Positions 53,064 through 62,900 of a stretch of DNA of 64,000 nt are shown here, piece by piece. The translations under genes and the position numbers were made by a program. The stretch lies in assembly GCA_022570795.1 (NCBI GenBank), contig JAKUDP010000023.1:434001-498000 (forward strand). The letters are read 5' to 3'. Position 1 is the first letter of the stretch. Each line of letters starts with the position of its first letter. Under the pieces are notes generated by a model, which saw nothing but the letters and a program-made list of their open reading frames with translations, had not been told where the DNA came from and made no database searches. This DNA comes from Sphaerulina vaccinii (lineage: Eukaryota; Ascomycota; Dothideomycetes; Mycosphaerellales; Mycosphaerellaceae).

Positions 53064-53618
53064 ATGTCGACAGCGCACTTGACAACACTGTGCGAGCGCC
53101 TGCACAACACAGCCAACTTCAAGACACTGCCCACCGAGCTTCGGCTGAAGATCTTGCAATACGCCTTCATCGCAAACCCGCCACATATCACTCTCTGCGG
53201 GATCATAATCCACCCGCTCTTATACAAAGAATTCCGAGCGCTTAGAGCTGAAGTCCTAGACGTGCTCTTCCATGCAACTCCAATGACAATAGCTTCCGAG
53301 TTCGTTATTGTGGAAGATGCTCTTGCAAGGATACAGTTTCTTCGGATGCATGACAGAATCCATGGCAAGCATAAGAGGCACTTGATGAAGTTGAAGATCG
53401 TCGATGATTCTGGAGCGCTGGAAGAATTGGATCCGAGCCTAGAAAGAAAGTGGCGAGAGTGGAAGAAGAGAGAGGGCGTGGAGGTTGAGTATCTTGGAGA
53501 AGGCAGCCCTTCTGAGGTAGACTCGCTGGACGAGTGTCTCGACTTATACAAGAGCTATGAAGCATGTCAAGGCCAATTCCCAGAAGACAATGCTTCTTCA
53601 GAGCGCGCTGGGTCGTGA
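53064..53618 (+). CDS. F-box-like tandem paralogue 7
   Basis: Single exon, 184 aa. LPTELRLKILQYAFIANPPHITLCG (residues about 22-46), IHPLLYKEFRALRAEVLDVLFHATPMTI and FLRMHDRIHGKHKRHLMKLKIV give the full motif order. The tail (LERKWREWKKREGVEVEYLG) is highly charged and matches the DRKWRIFEAEQG tail of paralogue 8. It ends with a Ser/Asp/Glu-rich region. A good match to the family consensus throughout. Confidence 0.77.
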   Translation: MSTAHLTTLCERLHNTANFKTLPTELRLKILQYAFIANPPHITLCGIIIHPLLYKEFRALRAEVLDVLFHATPMTIASEFVIVEDALARIQFLRMHDRIHGKHKRHLMKLKIVDDSGALEELDPSLERKWREWKKREGVEVEYLGEGSPSEVDSLDECLDLYKSYEACQGQFPEDNASSERAGS

Positions 53619-53700
53619 CGGGACAAGCTCGTGCACGCTCCTTGACGGGCGACTGGAGCACGTGCCTGAACGGAGGATCTGGTGGAGATCTTGCGCCGGA

Positions 53701-53965
53701 CACGGTAGGAGCCACGCAGTTGGTAGCAAGGTAACGAACTCCAAGATCAGTCACCTCGCCAGAGGAGTTTCCTTTGGGGAAGCGCGCCTGGCAAGCATCG
53801 AGAACGCCAAGCGATAGCGATAGACGGCCGGCAACGACTTCCAGAAGCTCACGGAGTCTCCCGGCGCGTCGTGTCGAGGTGGGTTGCAGATTACTAGCAA
53901 ATAGGTGGCTCTTGAAAGCCCGGTAGCAGCCACGCGCTCGGTACCAAGGTGCCTGAAGTCAGTCA
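53701..53965. repeat. Two direct repeats of a ~50 bp upstream segment before paralogue 8
   Basis: CGGTAGGAGCCACGCAGTTGGTAGCAAGGT at about 53703-53732 recurs as CGGTAGCAGCCACGCGCTCGGTACCAAGGT at about 53920-53949. Each leads into a GAAGTC/CAGTCA-type end. The second copy includes the shared array motif (53942-53960), about 70 bases before the start of paralogue 8; the first includes a diverged one. This looks like promoter DNA duplicated on its own or with a lost gene. Confidence 0.55.
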
Positions 53966-54027
53966 TCAAATAAATCTCTCACTGTAACCTTTCCTCGTCT
54001 CTTCCCCATCCCACACAATCTTACAGA

Positions 54028-54603
54028 ATGACATCAAAAATGGTGCAACCAACGCAGCCAGTCCACCCACCTCGAATAGGGACAAAGCTTCTCCGGCTCG
54101 GTGACAAGCCACCATGCAGCTTTCTCAGCCTGCCTACCGAAATAAGGCTCGAGGTTCTCCGCTACCGCTTTATCGCAGATCCACCTCACATCGATCCAAC
54201 TGGATACATGTATTGCCACTCGCTCCTAGGTGACGAGCTTCTCCAAATCCGCGACGAAGTCCTGGACGTGTTCTTCCACGCAGCACCGTTGATGATAGAT
54301 TTTGATTGGATTCACAGGAGGTCAACCCTCGACGCAGAGTTCTTGAAGGTCCACGGCAAGCACAAGAGAGGATTGATGAAGTTGGAGCCTTGGAATCGTC
54401 CATATACGGATGATAAGGCGTATTTGATCTCGTCGGATCGAAAGTGGCGGATCTTTGAAGCGGAGCAGGGCATTCCAGTTCAGATTGCCAATGAGGGGAC
54501 CTACATGAGGCGTCGAAAGGACGGACAAGGAAGGATCATGTACACTCGGTGTGTCACGGCAGGGAAAAGTGCAAGGCCAAATTCGACTCCAGAGCGCGCC
54601 TGA
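54028..54603 (+). CDS. F-box-like tandem paralogue 8
   Basis: Single exon, 191 aa. LPTEIRLEVLRYRFIADPPHIDPTG (residues about 35-60), HSLLGDELLQIRDEVLDVFFHAAPLMI and a shortened FLKVHGKHKRGLMKLE block that has lost the HD-x-x part. The N-terminal extension of about 30 residues before the F-box-like motif is longer than in the others. The tail (DRKWRIFEAEQGIPVQI) resembles that of paralogue 7. It is the right-hand end of the array. Confidence 0.75.
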   Translation: MTSKMVQPTQPVHPPRIGTKLLRLGDKPPCSFLSLPTEIRLEVLRYRFIADPPHIDPTGYMYCHSLLGDELLQIRDEVLDVFFHAAPLMIDFDWIHRRSTLDAEFLKVHGKHKRGLMKLEPWNRPYTDDKAYLISSDRKWRIFEAEQGIPVQIANEGTYMRRRKDGQGRIMYTRCVTAGKSARPNSTPERA

Positions 54604-55406
54604 AGTTGGTCCTGAAAACGTGGAGTATCAGCTTCAGATGTTTGGTACCGATCTGTTCTTTCGCCACACGCACAAGCGAGCTCCGCTCAATGTGGAGCTT
54701 TTAGGCGTCTGGACCCGGATCGAGAGCCGACCAGAACAGATTCGCAGGGCTGAGCAATGATGATTGAGATCGACGCGAGAGCGGTCTCTTGAATTCAAGT
54801 GATGGTCTTCGATCTTGATCGGCAAGAAACTCCAGTTCACGTGTGCCAGTGCCACGTCTCGGCGAGTCACTGGTGCTGTGCAACACGACACAGATTTCAC
54901 GCAGCTGCTCGAGCACTTCACCGAGATAGCATCATGTGAACAATTCGAGTAGCTGCGTGAACTCAGTGTCGTGTTGCACAGCACCAGTGACTCACTGAAA
55001 CGTGGTCTCAGCAGGGATCCGACAGTGGTGGGAGAAACGTCGAATACAGCAGTTGGAGCGGTTCACGGAACCGTGGCCATATACAGTGCGCTGTATACTG
55101 AGCTCCTTTGGCCCGATTTGTTGCGGAACAGACAACTCCATGATCTCCGTAACGTTGCCGCCGCTTCAGTCCATGTCGGCCAGACATGCGCTTCGGCATT
55201 AACGTGCCGCTAGGTCGAGTTCCAACCCCACATCGTTGCAGCAGCATGATGATGAACTGACGGGGTTCCTCGAGTTGCCTCCTCGAGCAGTCTCAGTATC
55301 TCGTTCGTGCTCAGTCATGCCTGGCACCTGCTTCCCCAGTACTTCTCGTAGAGCCTCGTAGTATCCCAAAACACTCTTGTCTCCCACTTCGCTTCTTCGC
55401 GCCCTC
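54604..55406. other. Intergenic, 0.8 kb, holding the inverted repeat
   Basis: Between the last array gene and the TIP41 3' end. Apart from the inverted repeat, I see no gene. Confidence 0.5.
54852..55005. repeat. 62-bp near-perfect inverted repeat with 30-nt loop
   Basis: Arms 54852-54913 and 54944-55005 are reverse complements at 55 of 62 positions, separated by 30 bases. Five of the seven mismatches are C/T or G/A changes, mostly near the outer end. The longest perfect run is 27 bases (GAGTCACTGGTGC ... AACACGACAC). If transcribed it would form a long hairpin. It could be a MITE-like element or a palindrome left by a rearrangement. No transposase is near. Confidence 0.85.
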
Positions 55407-56207
55407 TCAATCAACCTCCCAAACATCCGTCTCATCCTCCAAAACCCTCAACAGCGGCCCCAATTTATTAACATCTCTAAAAGCCTCCGGAACAGAACTT
55501 TCTCCTTGTCTTCTCAACTTCTCAGCCAGAACCTCATATTTCTCTTCCTTATTCGTGTACTGTCGTATAATCTTCTTCGTACTGTGTTCCACGTAAACTC
55601 TCGTGTCTCTAATCCTCACAATGACTCCGTCTAACCTTAAGAAGTATCGTGATAGGATGAGGAGACGTTCGGGCATCATGCGGAGTTTGATTTGTAGGAG
55701 GGCGATGCCGTTGTCGGCGAGCTCGTCTTCGTAGAGGTCGACTTCGTCGAAGAAGATTATGGGATCTTGACGCGAGAGCAGATCGGTACGGATAGGGTTT
55801 GTCTTTGCATCACTCTTCCTCCACTCTCCCTTGTTGTTGGAAATTGTCGTCCCCTTATAATCCGTACTATAACTCCAATCAAACGGCTTCACAACATCTT
55901 TGACTCCATCAACTTCTTTCTTTCTCGTTTCTTTCCAATCTCCTGCTACGGCAACTTGCAGCATTCCCTCCTCTGTCTTCGAGACACGATCCATTGCATC
56001 CCTGGCGTTGAATGTGAGGTTGAAGTCGGAGGAATTGTGTGTTAGAGAAACGTAATTGTCGCCGAAGATCATTTCGGGTATGGGAATCTGAATGTCGTTG
56101 TGGAGTTCTTCGATGGGTTGGGCTTTGAGTATGGGCGCTTTGCGGGTTGTGAGAGTCCAGGAGCCATTTGGAGATGTTTGAGAGCGTGTTTCATAGTTTT
56201 GAGCCAT
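55407..56207 (-). CDS. TIP41: TIP41-like PP2A/TORC1-pathway regulator
   Basis: Single exon, 266 aa, usual length. Yeast Tip41 binds Tap42 and controls PP2A-type phosphatases downstream of TORC1; the animal form TIPRL binds PP2A catalytic subunits. Conserved blocks are all present: MIFGDNYVSLTHNSSDFNLTF, the FDWSYSTDYKG core, IIFFDEVDLYEDELADNG, IKLRMMPERLLILSRYFLRLDGV and RDTRVYVEH. The gene starts 207 bases from the start of the Aurora kinase gene on the other strand, so the two share one upstream region. Confidence 0.93.
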   Translation of the reverse strand: MAQNYETRSQTSPNGSWTLTTRKAPILKAQPIEELHNDIQIPIPEMIFGDNYVSLTHNSSDFNLTFNARDAMDRVSKTEEGMLQVAVAGDWKETRKKEVDGVKDVVKPFDWSYSTDYKGTTISNNKGEWRKSDAKTNPIRTDLLSRQDPIIFFDEVDLYEDELADNGIALLQIKLRMMPERLLILSRYFLRLDGVIVRIRDTRVYVEHSTKKIIRQYTNKEEKYEVLAEKLRRQGESSVPEAFRDVNKLGPLLRVLEDETDVWEVD

Positions 56208-56414
56208 TTTTGCAGTATTCTCTGGTTCATGAGAGTATTTGTGATTCTGGCTGGTATGGGCAAAAGTGAAGCTGAAGTTGAGAAGTCTTGGCGGCTAAGC
56301 GAGCATAGCAACCGCGCTAGTGGGAGTGTTTACTCTTTACCCCAGACTTTACCATTTCTACTTACACTTCTTCAACACGACTTCATTCATTGAACAACAC
56401 ATTCTGTCGCAGCA
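56208..56414. promoter_or_regulatory. Bidirectional upstream region of TIP41 and Aurora kinase
   Basis: Only 207 bases lie between the two divergent start codons, so both promoters must be packed here. No clear TATA box is seen on either strand. Confidence 0.6.
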
Positions 56415-57615
56415 ATGGCGGAGACTCTGGAGAAGCGGCTTGAAGCCATTACCATTCAGGAAGAGAATCGCGATCCCAATGCGCCGTTCAAGCCAAAGGT
56501 GCATACCATCACTGTCTCACTGTACAAACACCTTCTAATATCGCACACAGCAATCAGCGCTCTCCTCCTCCATCACCCTCACATCTCTCAGCGCCGCCGC
56601 CCAAAGCCGGATGAAGTTGCCTCTCCAGAAACTCCAATCAAACTCGACATCCCAAAAGCCCAGCCTCACCAAAATCACGCTCCCTTCGCAGTCAGCTCAA
56701 CGACACTCCAACGACTCCCGACCCAGCGATCCAGACCCATTGAGCGTCCCGATCATCGAACCCTCCAAACCAAAGCAATTCCACCTCGGCATGTTCGAAA
56801 TCGGCAAACCCCTCGGGAAAGGAAAATTCGGCCGCGTCTACCTCGCCCGCGAACGTTCAACAAACTTCATCTGCGCCCTAAAAGTCCTCCACAAATCCGA
56901 GCTCAGCGCAGGAAAAGTCGAAAAACAAGTCCGTCGAGAAATAGAAATCCAATCAAATCTCGCACACCCAAATATCCTCCGCTTATACGGACATTTCCAC
57001 GACACGAAACGGATATTTTTGATTCTGGAATTCGCGGGCAAAGGAGAATTGTATAAACATTTGAGAAAAGCTGGAAGGTTTGGGGAAGCTCAGGCTGCAG
57101 GGTATGTGGCTCAGATGGCGTGTGCACTGAAGTATTTACATGGGAAACATGTTATGCATAGGGATATTAAGCCGGAGAATATTCTTGTGGGGTTGCATGG
57201 GGAGATTAAGATCAGTGATTTTGGGTGGTCAGTTCATGCGCCTAATGATCGGAGGAAGACGATGTGTGGGACTTTGGATTATTTGCCGCCGGAGATGATC
57301 AAGCCTGGGAGGGAGGAGAATTGGTATGATGCGAAGGTCGATCTTTGGAGTTTGGGTGTACTTACGTACGAATTCTTGGTCGGAGAAGCACCTTTCGAAG
57401 ACACTCCGGTGATGACGCAGAGGAGGATCGCGAGGTGTGAGATGACTGTGCCACCATTCGTCAGTCCGGAGGCCAAAGACTTGATCAAACGACTACTTGT
57501 ACTCGATCCGGATAAGAGGATTCCGCTCGAGGAGGTTGAGAAGCATCCTTGGATCGTCAAGCATTGTGCCAAAGGAGGTGTGAGGAGTAGTGGGGGGAAA
57601 AGAGAGGGGATATGA
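56415..57615 (+). CDS. IPL1: Aurora-family protein kinase (Ipl1/Ark1)
   Basis: Two exons: 56415-56498 and 56551-57615 (52-nt intron, GTGCAT ... ACACAG); 382 aa. Aurora kinases, with INCENP and survivin partners, correct chromosome attachment and drive mitosis. After a disordered N-terminus, the kinase domain has the glycine loop GKGKFGRVY, Lys139 in ALKVLH, the catalytic HRDIKPEN (Asp233), DFGWS (Asp251) and the Aurora-type activation segment KTMCGTLDYLPPEM with phosphorylatable Thr265. The single fungal Aurora is essential in yeast. Shares its upstream region with TIP41. Confidence 0.94.
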
Positions 57616-58744
57616 ACAGTACAAGGGATGGATGCAGACGACTGCTTCCTTGAATGATGATGAAGAGTTTGGGATGAGGTGGGATGAATATGATATGATT
57701 GATATGGCTAGCATGGCGTTGGGATAGGCTTGATTGACCTCTTTTCAACTGGTATACAGTAGTTGCGTTAATTCAAACGATTGAACACTGGGCCCTGTAC
57801 ATGGATCTCCTGCTTCCAAGAGCAACCGCGAAGTCGGATCAGGCACAGACATTGGAAACAACCGCTGCCACAGCGTTTCCAAGGACAAGCTGTATTGCAA
57901 CATGGACGAATTCAAGATGTTCTTTCTCTCCGGACACAACCGCACCCGGGTAGTCATACATTTTGACTGGCATACATAACAACATACGATAGCTAGCGCT
58001 ATGTGCATTCTCCTGAACTCCATGACCTACGGACAGCTGACACTATTACTGGCACGCTAGCCCATGTCCGAACTCTCTTAAATCCATCAAAGTGATCAAA
58101 TTCTGATGCAGCAAAGTCATCAAAAGAGAGTGAGGTACGCTTATATATGGGACCTGATCGCGCTAGCTAATAACTGTCTTGGCAACCTAAGTCGAGTCGA
58201 GTTAATTCAATTCACTTACACGCTAAGTCATTAAGAAGTATATGGGACTTGATCGCGCTAGCTAATGACTGTCTTGGCAATCTAAGTCGAATCAATTTAC
58301 TTCAATTGAAATCAAAGCTTCCCTTCGACGGAAGACAAACTCCTCTATCATTCAGAGAACCTTGCAGCATAAGATTTGCCGCTCCTAAGCCAGAAGATGA
58401 TGCTTCGCTGCTTTGCACTTTCTTCTTGAGAGACTTCTGCAGCTTCTTCAACTCCTTCTGGATTTTTTGGCTTCGTTGTTCGTCAGCCTCGACGTCCAAT
58501 TTCCGCTGCGGGAATGAGGTGCCCCGTTACTACTCCTGGCGGAGGAAAGGGAATGCTGTCTCTGAATTCGAGGTTGGAGCTTTGATGGCGCGACGGTAAC
58601 GAAGAGTGCGAGAGCGGTGCAGACAGAAAGTGAGATGTTCTTGTATGCGAGTCGCATAAGGTCATCGTATTTCTCCTTCTCCGAGGTTAGCGAGCAGGGA
58701 CTTGTTGTACAGTAGCTCCTCTCGATACTTCATTGCTCTGGTCA
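57616..58744. other. Intergenic, 1.1 kb, with a tandem duplication
   Basis: No gene confidently supported. Bases 58144-58313 hold two copies of a ~75-bp segment. A minus-strand frame ending at 58448 encodes a hydrophobic helix (KNISLSVCTALALFVTVAP) and may be a small ORF or an exon of the neighbouring hypothetical gene; I could not splice it. Confidence 0.45.
58144..58313. repeat. Tandem duplication of ~75 bp, spacing 95 bp
   Basis: The copies begin near 58144 and 58239 and share TGATCGCGCTAGCTAAT, CTGTCTTGGCAA and CTAAGTCGA. In the best-matched 55 bases nearly all differences are C/T or G/A changes, the pattern left by repeat-induced point mutation or by ordinary cytosine decay. The right ends diverge. 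Confidence 0.75.
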
Positions 58745-59008
58745 TCATGCGGTAACCCAGCGATATCCAGAAATGCCACGAGACACTCCTTCAGCCTTCG
58801 CCAGATCCCTCTCCGGGAGTTCGGTGTCGTAATAAACAGTGTGCGCTGCTCTCGCCAGAGCTAAAGAGTCGAGTCGCGCCTCTCGGACCGCAGGACTGTA
58901 CCTTTCTTCCGCAAGCATCTTGAGACCATGTACGTAGTATGTATCTCTCAGCAACGGTGATATAAGACGAATGTTGATGTACCTCACAGTGTTCTTTGTG
59001 GATGACAT
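58745..59008 (-). CDS. Hypothetical small protein, 87 aa
   Basis: ATG-started frame of 87 codons (MSSTKNTVRYINIRLISP). It is rich in charged residues with helix-like spacing (LKMLAEERYSPAVREARLDSLALARAAHTVYY). I do not recognise it. A further exon may follow toward 58448, because the downstream minus-strand sequence stays open in the same frame after two stop codons, but no clean intron was found. It is low-confidence as a gene. Confidence 0.35.
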   Translation of the reverse strand: MSSTKNTVRYINIRLISPLLRDTYYVHGLKMLAEERYSPAVREARLDSLALARAAHTVYYDTELPERDLAKAEGVSRGISGYRWVTA

Positions 59009-59939
59009 GGTTGATGAGTATAATAGGTATCTTACGTTTCGCCGGTGTTTATAGGTAGGATGTGGTAAAGGAGGAACTTTCATGCATTAGCAAGAATTCG
59101 TGGAGTCTGGTTTTGAAGAGCTAGATACAATTTGTTTGTTTGCTGCCTTCACTGTGTTTCAGAAATGCCTAGCACTTCACCTCGCCATAACAACAACAGA
59201 CAACCAGACAGTTTTAGCAAACCTCAAAGCCAACACATCAAACTACAACCAAAACTCACATTCCTGAAGCCAAACTCTCACATGCCCTCCACGCTCTCCT
59301 TCCCAGCCACAGTGCTTGTCTTGACTTGACAGCCTGTATCCGCCTCCAACCAGTGGCAATTACAATCACATCGCAAACCACCTTGGGGTCATCATGAACG
59401 CTTCCGTCTTGCCGCCCTGCAAAACTCCAACAACACCTATCCTTCGCGCTCGTCGTGATCGCCTGTACGCACGATAGAATCAGAAGATAATGCGTACAGT
59501 CACCACATTGACCGACTGCTGCACTTACGACAGATTCCAGCGCTGCTACAAGATTAGCTAGCTCCAAGCACAACCACAACTTCACCTACGAGATTGGACA
59601 GATTGGCACCGCTGCCTGTTCCTAGCCCAGGCGCGCGTTCGCGGTTCCTTGCGTACTCCGAGCTTCAAGTCATTGATGGCCACTACGAACGTGATGAGCC
59701 GGCGGCGCGCTACGACATGAGATCACGATTGCCGGTGCCTGACTGGGGAGTAATCAGAATTCATTTGAGATTAATGGGGACGCGCTTGGTGGTGGAGGAG
59801 GTGATATGTACTGTGTGAATTATGAGCAGCATCACTTATCTTCCTTTGTATGGTGAGCCTGTACACGTTCTAATTTATTCATCTCATCGTACACTATCGT
59901 TATCAATACACTTACATACGTTTGTTTGTACACATTCCG
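59009..59939. other. Intergenic, 0.9 kb
   Basis: Short ORFs only. Nothing else recognised. Confidence 0.45.
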
Positions 59940-62900
59940 CTACTTCTTCGATCTCGTCCTAGCAGTCGTCCTAGCAGGTTTGACAACTTCTGGTTCGCTG
60001 TCATCATCCCCAGTCGCGTCTTCACCCTCATCTCCGTGTTCATCATCTTCGTCATTCGTGAAATACTGGCTTTTGACAGGTGTGACCTTCTTCGCTCTCG
60101 TCTTCTTCACAGGAGCGATGATAACTTGTGGTGAACTACGCTCGCGACGTAGAGCAGGCTTGATTTCGTCCAATTCTTCGTCCTCGTCTACTTCGGGCAA
60201 GTCTGGAGATTCAGCTTCAGGTGTTTGCGAGGTTAATTTCTTCGAAGTCCGACGAGAAGTAGGCTTCTTCGCAGTCGCTGGAGTCTTCGCGGCTTTCGGA
60301 GCAGGCTTCTTGGTTGTGCGGGACCGCTTAGTGGCAGGCTTTGGTGGTTCGTCTTCTTCGCTATCGTTGGCCATGAAGCCGCCGCCACTGACATCCTCCT
60401 CTGCTTTGTTGAGATCCTGCTTCTTGTGCACAGACTGCAATGACATAGGCGTGAATGGTGTAGCGACAGAAGATCGCATCGAGACATCTCCATCGGGATC
60501 CTCTTCGACGAGAAAGCCGCCATCGCCAGCAGCAGACGCTTCATCCTCACTATCCGCGAAGAAACCACCGCCACCGATCTCAACGTCTTCCGAGCGTGCC
60601 TTGCGTTGATGTTCCGACAACTCCTCTTCTTCATGTCCAGGCTGAAAGAAGCCTCCAGCGCCAGCATCCTCCTCTTCTACCTTGCCAGCTTTGATCTTCC
60701 TTCCTTCAGCCTTCGCCTTTCTCGCAAAGGGATTATTCGCATCAGGATCACCAGAAGTCTCGTTATACTCAGCACGCATACGCTCCACAATCCTCATACC
60801 CATCAGCATCTTCCGCCACCAATGAAGTGCAGCCGCAGTGCGCTTGACGTCCTCTTTGCGTTTGATCTCGATTTGTTGTTCTTCCCAAGCATCTCGGACG
60901 AGAATCTCGTGCTCTTCTGCCACGACGACTCCAGTCAAGACAGGAACCGCCATTCGCTTCCCGAACTCGAAGCCAGTGCAAGCTTCTGCGTAGTCGATCG
61001 CAAGCTTTCTGCAGATCTTCGCGCTGCCTTTCAGAGGAAGGTGGATTGCGCCAGCTGGAACCATAGTAGGGACGTAGACGTCCATGTTCCCGAATGCGTT
61101 CTTCGGGATGACGCCGTTCTCGATAGGAGGTGGTATGATCCAGTCTGTTTGATCCCGGGAGTATAGACCTTGCTGCAACTTCTCGCCATGCTCTTTCAGA
61201 TGTTCTTCCATTTCACGTCTGCGGAGCAGAGTCACTGCGCGTACGGGTACATGCTTCATTGGATGTTCGCCAACTTTGACATGGCGACCTTCTTTGTGCC
61301 AAGTCTCGACAGTCTTGCAGATTGCAATGTCGCTGCGCTTATAGACGGGATGAGTGATAATCTTATCGCCTTTGCCGGCTACGAAACTCTTGACAGGCTT
61401 GGCTCCTGGTAGAATGGCTTCTTCACGACGTAGATGCTGTTCGAGCACGAATTCTGCGGACTGCTTGTACCATTGCAAACTTTCCTTCTCAACTTCCTTG
61501 ACAGCCTTGGCAGGCTTGAAAGGCTTGAGATCAGTCTGTTCCTCCAGATCATCCGCAGCTGTGCGCTTCTTCTGTGGTCTGTCATAAGGTGACATTACAG
61601 TCCGAAACCAGTCGTAGTATTCGTGTCTCTTTACCTTCCCATGCTTGTTATGTATCGGAATCTTCTCTGCCAGGATGCGCATACCTTTCGTCTTGCCTGG
61701 CAGCTGATGCTTCTTAATATAGCGCACAGTAACATCTTTGGCTGAGCCATCGCCATTGAATGCGACCGTGTAGCATATGACCTGCTTGGCCAACTCAGCT
61801 TTCTTGCCTCGAGGCTCGAACGTTTCAAGGAGGTCCTCTGTCGAGGCGATCGTCGAGAGCACGATGGGGTCGACTGGAATCCATTTATGTGAAACAGGCG
61901 AGCATACTTCGGTCCAGTACGAGGGAAAGGCAAGGTCGCGATCATACTTCTTGCCGGGCTTCTTCTTCTTTGGCGCTGAAGGAGTGATGTCGATGAGTGA
62001 GATGTCATCGTCTTCTGCCTCTGCATCAGAAGGTGGGTCACTCAGAGCACTTTCCGACTCGTCCAGGTTGATTGGCTCTGCTTTGGCGCCTCGTGATGAC
62101 TTGCGGTTTGAGGTTGTAGCTTTGCTAGTAGGAGTAGCCTTCTTGGTCGTATTTGGCTTCGTCGCAGATGGCACTTCGTCTTCGTCCTCAGATTCTGCAG
62201 CTTCAGTTTTGCCCTTTGGTTTCTTCTTCTTCTCATTGGCCTCCTCGGCTTTGCTGAAGCCGGTTCCAGCAGGCTGCAGATTCGCCACCATCCTCGTCTC
62301 TAGACCGATACCTCTCAGTAAAGCCACAAAGAGCTGTGCACCCACATCTCGTGAGCCCTCACAAGACTTGGCCAGCTTCCGAAATGCGCCAATGTCCTCG
62401 ATGCGCTCGCCATGCTCCTCGAAGTCTCCCCTGTTCTTGTCCCAATGCTTGATCTCATCTCGTAACCTCTTCAATGGCATATACCCTTGCTTGCGAAATG
62501 CAGGTGCAGTTACCGTGAAGCGTTTGCGCCAGTATGCTGTCAACACCTTAAGCAGTCTCAGCAGTGGATCGCCATGGCTCAAGTTCACCACACCCTGCTC
62601 GAGATGTTCTGCATTGTGGCTCCAGTCTCGTGTCTTGCTCTTTCCTTTGCCCTTCTTCTCATTCCTCGCTTTGACTTTCGCCGCAGCAGCCCTCTTTGCT
62701 TGTAGCTCCTCCTTGGTCAAGATGCCCATGTTCTCTCGCCATCGTGTAACTTCCTTCTTGACTCCGTCTCCTAGCCCATCAACCAAGATCTTCTGGACTT
62801 CTTTGTCGTTGAGCCATGAGTTCCGTACAGTGTTGTGCCACATCAGACTTTGAACGTGGAGGCAATGTGTAAGGACTCTGAACTGCCGTTCTCTCTTCGA

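Noticed and set aside
60233..60667. ORFs opposite or overlapping RAD4
   Set aside because: RAD4 is a continuous, clearly recognised gene; these are its other frames.
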